The translations under genes were made by a program, and so were the position numbers. The notes beneath the pieces are model-generated. The model did no database searches and was not told where the DNA came from. It saw only the letters and a program-made list of their open reading frames with translations. A stretch of DNA of 10,960 nt from JAWVZU01 sp033722075 (GTDB lineage Bacteria; Pseudomonadota; Gammaproteobacteria; Xanthomonadales; SZUA-38), in the NCBI GenBank assembly GCA_033722075.1, contig JAWVZU010000128.1:1-10960 (forward strand). The letters run 5' to 3'. How positions within the stretch are numbered: position 1 is the stretch's first letter; each line of letters begins with the position of its first letter. Below, piece by piece: positions 1 to 5,881 of this stretch.

Positions 1-22
1 CCATCGCGTTCTTCATGTTCCC

Positions 23-61
23 AAAAAAAAGCCCGCGGCCTCAAAAGGAAGGGACCGCGGG
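23..61 (-). terminator. Intrinsic (rho-independent) terminator, minus strand
   Basis: CCCGCGG at 32-38 pairs perfectly with CCGCGGG at 55-61 (7 bp). A C/A mismatch and one further G-C pair extend it, around a loop of about 12 bases. On the minus strand the 3' arm is followed directly by eight T residues (the A tract at 23-30), the classic G+C hairpin plus U-run. In the plus direction no T-run follows, so it works only leftward. It would end transcripts coming from the SPOR/coaX genes or from the promoter-like element near 296-337. A minus-strand ATG lies only six bases past the T-run (14-16), so it could instead be an attenuator for a gene off the left edge. Confidence 0.85.
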
Positions 62-295
62 ATGCTTGCCAAATAGGCCGAGAAATCGGAGCTGGGAGCG
101 GTGCGTGGGATGCAGCCGCTGGGATCGCGGGGGACGCCCCTCCCCGATGCCTCACGCCCAACCTTAGCGCCTGATTATGACAGCCAGATTTCACTTGTCG
201 GGGAAACGCAAAAGGACAGCCGGAGCGGAGACCAATTCTCGAGGGGTGGGGGGCATGGTGAGATGGCACGGTCTCCGATCTCCGGCCCGACTCCA
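62..295 (-). other. Non-coding stretch with RNA-like inverted repeats (candidate sRNA or leader)
   Basis: I see no protein gene here. Two competing sets of complementarity stand out. CCGGA (220-224) and CGGAGACC (226-233) pair with GGTCTCCG (270-277) and TCCGG (281-285), giving a 13-bp interrupted hairpin. Separately, 76-91 is complementary to 273-287 apart from small bulges, which would close a 212-base RNA end to end. The two use the same bases at 273-285, so they exclude each other. A smaller hairpin (AGCGG/CCGCU arms on the minus strand) lies near 97-120. A promoter-like element upstream and the terminator downstream bracket the stretch. There is no T-loop signature of a tRNA, and I could not match it to RNase P, SRP or tmRNA. 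6S RNA remains possible only on overall topology. Confidence 0.3.
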
Positions 296-337
296 ACTCT
301 ACGGGCATTCGGCATCCGATCCATTGATCTGGGTCAA
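296..337 (-). promoter_or_regulatory. FNR/ANR-like box with spaced -10 element (minus strand)
   Basis: TTGATCTGGGTCAA at 324-337 differs by one base from the FNR/ANR consensus TTGAT-N4-ATCAA. On the minus strand the hexamer TAGAGT (301-296, 4/6 to TATAAT) sits exactly where a -10 box belongs if the dyad is centred at -41.5, the standard class II activator position. This predicts a start near 289, directly before the GC-rich inverted-repeat arm at 273-287. The box lies inside the SPOR-coaX convergent/downstream side, so it cannot serve a plus-strand gene here. The match is by eye and could be chance. Confidence 0.4.
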
Positions 338-346
338 AGGATGCGG

Positions 347-1021
347 CTAGCGGAAACAGGGGATGGGCCGGTGTTCCATCCCGCTGCCGGAGGCGACGAT
401 CCGTTCCCATGGAGGCGCAGCGTCGGGCAAGCGAGCATAGTCCAGCCAATAGGACAGGGTCTCTTCACTTCGGCGGTCCATCTCCGCGTCCTCGAAGCCC
501 AGGGATTTCAGGGCGGCCAGGCGACGCCGGGCATTTTCCTCCTGGCGAAACAGCCCCAGGGCGATGGTGTTTTCCTGCTCCCCGGCGGTGACCACGTAAT
601 AGTCGCGCAGGCCGGCTGCATTCAGGTCGCGGGCCACTCGCAGCGCATCCTCCCGCGTGGGCACCGCCGGCAGATAGACCCAGAAGCCCCGGTCAACGGT
701 CTCGACGGTCTGGCGCTGGCGGCTCTTTTCGATGTGGGGTGCGATAGCGTTGAAGGCGCGCCGCAGGTCTGCCTGATTCGAAAACGGTCCCAGGGTAAAA
801 CAGTTGGACACCGGGCCGCCGCTCCGACCAAGCCGAACCTCTCCCTGCTCCAGCAACTCCCGCTCCCTTTCTTCCAGGAGTACGAGTTCCGGCAGGTGCG
901 CAGGCGGCGGCGGTGACGACGACCGGGCCGGCGGCTCGGTGATGCGCCCGCCGCGCGTGTGCCACCCGTAGTACGCCAGGTTGGCGAGCAATGCCAGGAA
1001 CAGCAGGCCCCGGGCAATCAT
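347..1021 (-). CDS. SPOR-domain membrane-anchored protein downstream of coaX
   Basis: A 224-residue protein. Residues 5-19 form one hydrophobic segment (LLFLALLANLAYY), suggesting an inner-membrane anchor with the rest in the periplasm. A Pro/Ser-rich linker follows (about 29-45), then a charged helix (46-60). The motif CFTLGPF at 74-80, typical of the SPOR proteins found beside coaX, precedes a SPOR-like fold at about 110-182. SPOR domains bind denuded septal peptidoglycan, so a cell-envelope or division role is likely, but the specific function is unknown. The ATG start is fixed by the ATGA overlap with the coaX stop (1018-1021), which implies translational coupling. The frame stays open further upstream, but that stretch lies inside coaX. 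The last 40 residues carry no recognisable domain. Confidence 0.85.
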   Translation of the reverse strand: MIARGLLFLALLANLAYYGWHTRGGRITEPPARSSSPPPPAHLPELVLLEERERELLEQGEVRLGRSGGPVSNCFTLGPFSNQADLRRAFNAIAPHIEKSRQRQTVETVDRGFWVYLPAVPTREDALRVARDLNAAGLRDYYVVTAGEQENTIALGLFRQEENARRRLAALKSLGFEDAEMDRRSEETLSYWLDYARLPDAAPPWERIVASGSGMEHRPIPCFR

Positions 1022-1788
1022 GGGACACCCCGCTCTTCGACCCAGGCAGCCAGGCCGCGAAGCACCAGGTCGGGCACCAGTTCCGCGCCGAACTCGGCAA
1101 GGTCCAACCGGGAGGCGAGCGCCGCCGCCCCACCGCCGGTCAACAGCAACCTGGGCTTGTCCGGCGCTGCTGAGCGGATCGCCTCGAACGCCAGCCCGCG
1201 AATGGCCGCCCGCGTTCCGGCGACCACGGCTTCCGGCGTGTCCGTGCCCCACAGACCCACCTTGGCCAGCCCGTCATGATCGCCGACCCGACGCGTTCCC
1301 AGGGCCAGGGAGCGGCGCATGAGTTCCGGCCCGGGGACGATCCAGCCGCCACGGTGAACGCCGTCCGCGCCGACCAGGTCAACGGTCACCGCTGTCCCCA
1401 CGTCCATGACGCAGCAGGCCTCCCGCGTGAGGGTTTGGGCGCCGATCATGGCCAGCCAGCGATCCACGCCCATGCGCGCGGGGTCGGAATAGGCGTTGGT
1501 GAGCATGCCGAAGGACGATCCTGTCCGCGCTTCGACCACGGCAAGTCCGGGCCTGGCGGCTTGCAGTCCACGGACCAGTTCACTCGCATCCCCGCTGGCC
1601 GCGATGGCCGCCCGATCGAAGACCAGGGGCTCGATGGCTGCCAGCGCCGCATCGGGCGAATCGGCCGCGTGTTGCGGTCCCGGTTGACCATCGCCCAGCA
1701 ATGCCCACTTGACCCGGGAATTCCCCTGATCGATCAACAGCCAGGGCTGGTGGTAGGCATTCGGAGCGGGCATTGCATCGAGAGTCAT
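1018..1788 (-). CDS. coaX: Type III pantothenate kinase
   Basis: Phosphorylates pantothenate with ATP, the first step of coenzyme A synthesis, in the cytoplasm. At 256 residues it has normal family length. The ASKHA-fold signatures occur in order: LLIDQGNSRVKWAL (17-30, phosphate-1 loop with Asp18), DPARMGVDRWLAMIGA (102-117, pantothenate/dimer motif), VMDVGTAVTVDLV (127-139, with the Asp129 and GTA-T-D pattern), GGWIVPGPELMRRSL (147-161) and the LLLTGGGAA adenosine loop (214-222). The start is uncertain. ATG at 1788 is chosen, but ATG at 1773 and an upstream TTG at 1854 are in frame, and none has a good ribosome-binding site. It overlaps the SPOR gene by four bases. Type III enzymes usually need a monovalent cation and resist CoA feedback. 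Confidence 0.93.
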   Translation of the reverse strand: MTLDAMPAPNAYHQPWLLIDQGNSRVKWALLGDGQPGPQHAADSPDAALAAIEPLVFDRAAIAASGDASELVRGLQAARPGLAVVEARTGSSFGMLTNAYSDPARMGVDRWLAMIGAQTLTREACCVMDVGTAVTVDLVGADGVHRGGWIVPGPELMRRSLALGTRRVGDHDGLAKVGLWGTDTPEAVVAGTRAAIRGLAFEAIRSAAPDKPRLLLTGGGAAALASRLDLAEFGAELVPDLVLRGLAAWVEERGVP

Positions 1789-1990
1789 GGGCAACGCCGA
1801 ATTGTCCCATGCAAGGGCGCCGGTTGAAACGCCTGCAGCGTCATGGAACCGCAATCATCGATCGCTACGATTCAACCTTGGGCCACGCCCCACGGTGTAA
1901 CAACACTGTCACAAATCCTTCCTATTCTCATCGGGTTTTCAACCTCGGCGGCTTGTGCGTGCGCGCCTGGAAAGTTCAACGGATATTGAA
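1789..1990. promoter_or_regulatory. Divergent intergenic region with paired TGTNACA repeats
   Basis: This gap separates coaX (leftward) from the TonB2 operon (rightward) and should hold both promoters. The clearest element is a pair of TGTNACA sequences, TGTAACA (1896-1902) and TGTCACA (1907-1913), whose centres are 11 bp apart, one helical turn. Each is a small palindrome, so the pair looks like a tandem operator. TATTCT at 1923-1928 is a possible plus-strand -10 but has no convincing -35. I found no Fur-box-like sequence, though TonB systems are often iron-regulated. Neither the coaX start nor the DUF3450 start has a strong ribosome-binding site. Confidence 0.35.
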
Positions 1991-2776
1991 ATGGCATATG
2001 TGTTTAATGGATTGACCGGGCGGGTTGCCGTCGGCCTGCTGAGTGCGAGCCTGTTTGCCGGCGCCGTCGCCCAGGACACGGACCAGTTCGCCAAACGCCT
2101 CATCGAACTGCGCAGCGAGGTCGAGACGCTCAACCAGGAGCTGGATCTGCTCAAGCAGGAACACCGCTCCGAGATGCAGGCCCTGGCCCAGCAGCGGGCC
2201 GAGCTGGAAGCCAACCGGAACCGCGTCGATACCCAGATCAAGCAGCTGCAGCAACAGCGTGACGAGTATCTGGCAGAAGCAGCAGAGGCCGGTGTCGACA
2301 ACGAGAACCTGATGCCGGTCCTGCTCGTCGCCGTCGAGGAACTCCGCGATCACATTGCCGAATCGCTGCCCTTCAAGCGGGACGAGCGGCTGGCCGAGCT
2401 GGATGAGATCAAGGTCCAGCTCGAGACCAACGTCATACCCGCCAATCGTGGCGCGAACCGCCTGTGGGCCTTCTACGAGGACGAGCTTCGACTGACCCGG
2501 GAGAACGGACTCTACAGCCAGACCATCGACCTGGGCGGCGAGCGCCTCCTGGCCGACGTCGCCAAGCTGGGCACGATCATGATGTTCTTCCGCACCCAGG
2601 ACGATCGCTACGGTGAGGTCGTCGCTCAGGGCGGTGCCTGGCAGTTCCAGGTGGTCGATGACGAAGATCAGATCAGGGCCATCGAGGGTCTCTTCGATTC
2701 CCTGCAGAAACAGATCCGACAGGGGTATTTCGTTCTTCCCAACGCCATCGCCGGCCGCATCCAGGGAGGACCCTGA
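1991..2776 (+). CDS. DUF3450 family periplasmic coiled-coil protein
   Basis: A 261-residue protein and the first gene of the TonB2-type operon. Residues 1-28 look like a signal peptide ending AGAVA-Q, so export to the periplasm is likely. Residues 30-100 are a long Glu/Gln/Lys-rich coiled coil. The DUF3450 core follows, with RLAELDEIKVQLE (133-145), the NRLWAFYEDELRLTRENG stretch (156-173) and an LGGERLLADVAKLGTIMMFFRTQD segment (181-204). The same family precedes ttpC in Vibrio TonB2 clusters (VC1548 in V. cholerae, from memory). Its role is unproven; helping TtpC/ExbB act through the periplasm is inference. ATG at 1991 is preferred over an in-frame GTG at 1955 because it places the signal peptide at the N terminus. 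Confidence 0.85.
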   Translation: MAYVFNGLTGRVAVGLLSASLFAGAVAQDTDQFAKRLIELRSEVETLNQELDLLKQEHRSEMQALAQQRAELEANRNRVDTQIKQLQQQRDEYLAEAAEAGVDNENLMPVLLVAVEELRDHIAESLPFKRDERLAELDEIKVQLETNVIPANRGANRLWAFYEDELRLTRENGLYSQTIDLGGERLLADVAKLGTIMMFFRTQDDRYGEVVAQGGAWQFQVVDDEDQIRAIEGLFDSLQKQIRQGYFVLPNAIAGRIQGGP

Positions 2777-2778
2777 TC

Positions 2779-4206
2779 ATGCTGCGCAAACTGCTCCTCT
2801 CGCTCCTGCTGATCGCCGGCTCGGCTTTGGCTCAGGAAGAAGCCGAATCAGCCGCCGCCACGGTCGCGCCGGATGCCCGGCAACCGGTCGCCGAGCAACC
2901 GGCGCCTCAGCCGGACCCGGGTCTGACCATCGAGGAGGCCTACCAGAAGGAATTCGCGTTCCTGGAGGCTCAACGGCAGGATCTCGAGCGCCGGATCGCC
3001 GCCAGCCGGGAACGCTTCGCCGCCGAGCAGTCGGCGCTGCGCGGCGAAGTGAACGCGCTGCAGGCTACGGTGGTCAACCTTGACGCAAGGGTGGGACAGC
3101 TGCAGGAGAGCGTGACCGAGGCCGAAGAGAAGGTCATTGCGAATGCGAAGAACCGGGAAGTTCTCGCGGCGACCTTCCAGCAGGCCGGATCAACGCTGGA
3201 ACAGTATGGCATCGACGCCCTGGACAGCGAGGCGTTTGCCGGTGCCGGCGATGCGGCCCGGATCCGGATCCTGTTCGAACAGGGTGATGCGCTGGTCCGC
3301 GAACTGGGCGCCATCAGCCGAACGCAAGGCGTGTTCTACGCCCAGGATGGACACGAGGTCAGTGGGGAGATCCTGAAGATCGGCAACATCGCTGCCTACG
3401 GACGGGCCGGGGACGTCGCCGGCGTGCTGGCCCCGGCCGGCGGTAACCGGTTCAAGATTTGGCCGGAAGACACCGCCGAAGCAACGCGAGCCATCATGGA
3501 AGGGAGCGGCGGGGCGATGATCCCGATCTTCCTGTTCGAGTCCCTGGCCAGGGAAATCGAGGCCCAGGCGGACAAGACGGTCCTGGACGTGATCAACGAC
3601 GGCGGCACGATTGGCTGGGTCATCGTGGTCCTGGGCGCCATTGCGCTGGTCATGATCGTTCTGCGGATTGCCTTTCTGCAGCGCTCCTCCACCAGTGTCA
3701 ACGGCCTTTGCGACAAGATCGAGCCGATGGTCCGCTCCGGACGCCAGGAAGATGCAATCGACTACCTCGCCCGCCAGAACAACTCCCCGTCCCGGGTCAT
3801 GCGTGCGGAAATCCGTAATCTCGACCGAGACCGGGATCACATCGAGGACATCGTGTCCGAGGCGATCCTGCACGAGTCCGGGCACCTGAACCGCTTCGGC
3901 ACGGCCATCCTGGTAATCGCCGCGGTCGCGCCGCTGCTCGGCCTGCTGGGCACCGTAACCGGCATGATCGCCACCTTCGACATCATCACCGAGTTCGGAA
4001 CCGGCGATCCCAAGCTGCTTTCCGGCGGTATCGCGATTGCCCTGGTTACCACCGAACTGGGCCTGATCGTGGCCATCCCCACCCTGCTGGTGGGGAACCT
4101 GCTGTCCGGCTGGTCCGACAAGATCAAGGACAACATGGAAGCCGCTGCCCTGCGCGTGATCAATGTCGGGCAGGATCGCAAACTGGACCTGAAAGCCGCC
4201 GCCTGA
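2779..4206 (+). CDS. ttpC: TtpC-like MotA/TolQ/ExbB-family protein with periplasmic coiled coil
   Basis: A 475-residue inner-membrane protein combining a periplasmic N-terminal half with an ExbB-like channel half. Residues 1-18 form a signal peptide (SALA-QEE), 55-130 a coiled coil, and 135-265 a globular region. Membrane segments are near 278-298, 372-397 and 414-440. The last two carry the family signature APLLGLLGTVTGMI (384-397, conserved Thr392) and GGIAIALVTTELGLIVAIP (416-434, Thr425). In Vibrio, TtpC is needed for TonB2- but not TonB1-dependent uptake. By eye the position of the glutamate of E. coli ExbB (Glu176) is Ile420 here. A strong AGGGAGGA ribosome-binding site (2763-2770) inside the previous gene sets the ATG, two bases after its stop. 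Confidence 0.92.
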   Translation: MLRKLLLSLLLIAGSALAQEEAESAAATVAPDARQPVAEQPAPQPDPGLTIEEAYQKEFAFLEAQRQDLERRIAASRERFAAEQSALRGEVNALQATVVNLDARVGQLQESVTEAEEKVIANAKNREVLAATFQQAGSTLEQYGIDALDSEAFAGAGDAARIRILFEQGDALVRELGAISRTQGVFYAQDGHEVSGEILKIGNIAAYGRAGDVAGVLAPAGGNRFKIWPEDTAEATRAIMEGSGGAMIPIFLFESLAREIEAQADKTVLDVINDGGTIGWVIVVLGAIALVMIVLRIAFLQRSSTSVNGLCDKIEPMVRSGRQEDAIDYLARQNNSPSRVMRAEIRNLDRDRDHIEDIVSEAILHESGHLNRFGTAILVIAAVAPLLGLLGTVTGMIATFDIITEFGTGDPKLLSGGIAIALVTTELGLIVAIPTLLVGNLLSGWSDKIKDNMEAAALRVINVGQDRKLDLKAAA

Positions 4207-4209
4207 TCG

Positions 4210-4833
4210 ATGCAAACGCTGTTTTCAGAACTGGCGCTGTACATGGAGCAGGGCGGCTTCGTCATGCCCCCGCTAATGGTGGCCACGGTGGTGCTCTGGT
4301 ACGCCATCGGGCATCGTCACGCCAACCTGAAACGCGGTCGCGTGCAGAGCGTGCGCAGGCTGGTCCGGCAGGTCCAGGAGAAACGCCTCGAAGCCGGCTC
4401 CCTGCCGCCGACCATGAGCGGACGCGGGGTCATCGACACCGCGATCCTGATCGCGTTCGAGGAAAAGCAGATCCCGCATGATGAGTTGCGCCCCTATCTG
4501 GATCAGCGCTTCTACCTGTTCGAAGAACGGATCCGGCGTTTCGACAAGCTGATTACGGCCATCGTATCCGTGGCGCCGCTGATGGGCCTATTGGGCACCG
4601 TGGTCGGCATGATCGAGACCTTCGAATCGCTCGGCGACATGTCCCTTTTCAGCCAGTCCGGCGGCATCGCCGGGGGCATTTCGCAAGCCCTGTTCACGAC
4701 GCAGATGGGGCTCGCGGTGGCGATTCCGGGACTGCTTGCGAAGGGTTGGCTGGACCGGCGTGAAACGGAACTGGAACTCGAACTGGCGCAGATCAAGGAC
4801 ATCATCTGCAGCCCGGACCTGGAAAAGCTATGA
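4210..4833 (+). CDS. exbB: ExbB-type proton channel subunit of the TonB2 system
   Basis: A 207-residue MotA/TolQ/ExbB-family protein with three membrane segments, near 18-36, 113-135 and 151-177. It is expected to form the pentameric channel that, with ExbD, turns proton flow into motion of TonB. The signatures are APLMGLLGTVVGMIETF (122-138, with Thr130 at the position of E. coli Thr148) and GGISQALFTTQMGLAVAIPGLL (155-176, Thr164 matching Thr181). Gln159 occupies the place of E. coli Glu176. The cytoplasmic loop (37-112) is shorter than in long ExbB proteins. It begins three bases after the ttpC stop with no clear ribosome-binding site, so translation is probably coupled. It overlaps exbD by four bases (ATGA). 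Confidence 0.93.
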   Translation: MQTLFSELALYMEQGGFVMPPLMVATVVLWYAIGHRHANLKRGRVQSVRRLVRQVQEKRLEAGSLPPTMSGRGVIDTAILIAFEEKQIPHDELRPYLDQRFYLFEERIRRFDKLITAIVSVAPLMGLLGTVVGMIETFESLGDMSLFSQSGGIAGGISQALFTTQMGLAVAIPGLLAKGWLDRRETELELELAQIKDIICSPDLEKL

Positions 4834-5240
4834 GATATCGTCAACGCAAGAGCGAGGACCGCGGGATCGACATCTCGCCGCTGATCGACATGGTGTTCAT
4901 CCTGCTGATCTTCTTCATGGTGAGCACGACCTTCGTCAAGGACATGAAGGTCGATATCGATCGGCCGCAGGCATCGAGCGCAACCACCGCCTCGACCAAG
5001 GCCGTTCGGCTCTACATCGACAAGGGCGGCGAGGTCTATCTGAACGGCGATCCGGTCCAGGTGTGGGTCGTCCAGAGTCGGGTCCGCGACCTCCTCAAGG
5101 CATCCACCAACAAATCCGTCCTGGTCGTCACCGACGAAATCGTCCCGTCCCGGCGACTGATCGAAGTCGTCGACCAGGCCCGTATGGCCGGCGCCCAAGA
5201 TGTCGGCGTCGCGACCAACCTCGAAGCAGGAGAAGGCTAA
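4830..5240 (+). CDS. exbD: ExbD/TolR-type stator subunit
   Basis: A 136-residue single-span protein. A short basic cytoplasmic N terminus (MRYRQRK) leads to the hallmark DISPLIDMVFILLIFFMVSTTF (14-35). Asp20 corresponds to the essential protonatable Asp25 of E. coli ExbD. The periplasmic domain runs from about 40 to the end, with the usual alternating strands (LYIDKGGEVYLNG at 61-73, KSVLVVTDEIVPSRRLIEVVDQARMAG at 95-121). It partners ExbB and TonB in proton-driven energisation of outer-membrane receptors. The ATGA overlap with exbB and the TAATG overlap with tonB show translational coupling in a fixed gene order. Confidence 0.95.
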   Translation: MRYRQRKSEDRGIDISPLIDMVFILLIFFMVSTTFVKDMKVDIDRPQASSATTASTKAVRLYIDKGGEVYLNGDPVQVWVVQSRVRDLLKASTNKSVLVVTDEIVPSRRLIEVVDQARMAGAQDVGVATNLEAGEG

Positions 5241-5881
5241 TGCTGCGCAACAGTCCACGCCCCTACATCTTCGGATTCCTGTCGATGCTGATCGGCTCGG
5301 CACTGGTCTTCACCACGGTGATCCTGATCAACAAGTACTCCGAAGGCCCCCGCGCCGACGAACGGATCGCCGCAGCCAAGATCGACTACGAGAAGAAGGA
5401 AAAGAAGCCGCCAGAGAAGAAGACCGTCGATAGAAAGCCGCCCCCGAAACGCCAGACCAGCCGGCGGCCGCCCGCGCCGCTGGTGGGCCTCGACAGCACC
5501 CTGAGCGGCCTGGACCTGGGAATCCCGGGCTTCGGCGCCGACGATCTCGGCAATCTCAGCGGCGACCTGCTGGGTGGCACCGGCGACGTCGTGATGACCG
5601 ACGATTCGGTGGATGATCCGCCGCGACCGGTGCAGCAGGGCTCCATGGCCTACCCGCCGCGAGCCAAGGCCAGGGGCATCGAGGGTTACGTGCTGCTGTC
5701 GCTGCTCATCAGCCCCACCGGCGACGTCGAACGGGTCAAGATTCTGGAGTCCTCGCCGGCCGGCACCTTTGACGACGTGGCCGCCAACGGGGTCAAGTCC
5801 TGGCGCTTCGAGCCGGCCACCTACAAGGGCGAAGCGGTGCGGGTCTGGGCCAAGCAGAAGGTTCGCTTCGACCTGTCATGA
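5240..5881 (+). CDS. tonB: TonB2-type energy transducer
   Basis: A 213-residue protein. Residues 10-31 form an uncleaved membrane anchor. A Lys/Glu-then-Pro/Arg-rich stretch follows (50-80), then a Gly/Leu/Asp-rich linker (81-125), then the TonB C-terminal domain (about 134-213) with YPPRAKARGIEGYVLLSLLISPTGDV and a SWRFEPA motif. The domain should contact TonB boxes of outer-membrane receptors. The spacer is much shorter than in E. coli TonB, as in the Vibrio TonB2 class, where extra periplasmic partners (TtpC) are required. The start is set by a strong AGGAGAAGG site (5228-5236) and the TAATG overlap with exbD. The frame is open further upstream, but that part is inside exbB/exbD. It overlaps the TPR gene by four bases. 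Confidence 0.94.
   Translation: MLRNSPRPYIFGFLSMLIGSALVFTTVILINKYSEGPRADERIAAAKIDYEKKEKKPPEKKTVDRKPPPKRQTSRRPPAPLVGLDSTLSGLDLGIPGFGADDLGNLSGDLLGGTGDVVMTDDSVDDPPRPVQQGSMAYPPRAKARGIEGYVLLSLLISPTGDVERVKILESSPAGTFDDVAANGVKSWRFEPATYKGEAVRVWAKQKVRFDLS

Noticed and set aside
62..346. tRNA gene(s) downstream of coaX/SPOR, as near birA/coaA in E. coli
   Set aside because: No GGTTCGA-type T-loop, acceptor stem or CCA end could be found on either strand.
101..916. 271-residue plus-strand open frame
   Set aside because: It overlaps the SPOR gene antisense, has a low-complexity product with no family motifs, and lacks a ribosome-binding site; it is a by-product of high-GC coding on the other strand.
1789..1990. 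Fur box upstream of the TonB2 operon
   Set aside because: No stretch resembles the GATAAT-rich 19-bp palindrome; the imperfect dyad around CGATCG near 1855-1874 is not Fur-like.
3190..4215. 341-residue minus-strand open frame
   Set aside because: It lies antisense within ttpC, which has clear family motifs and membrane segments; the minus product is Asp/Gly/Gln-rich with no domain.
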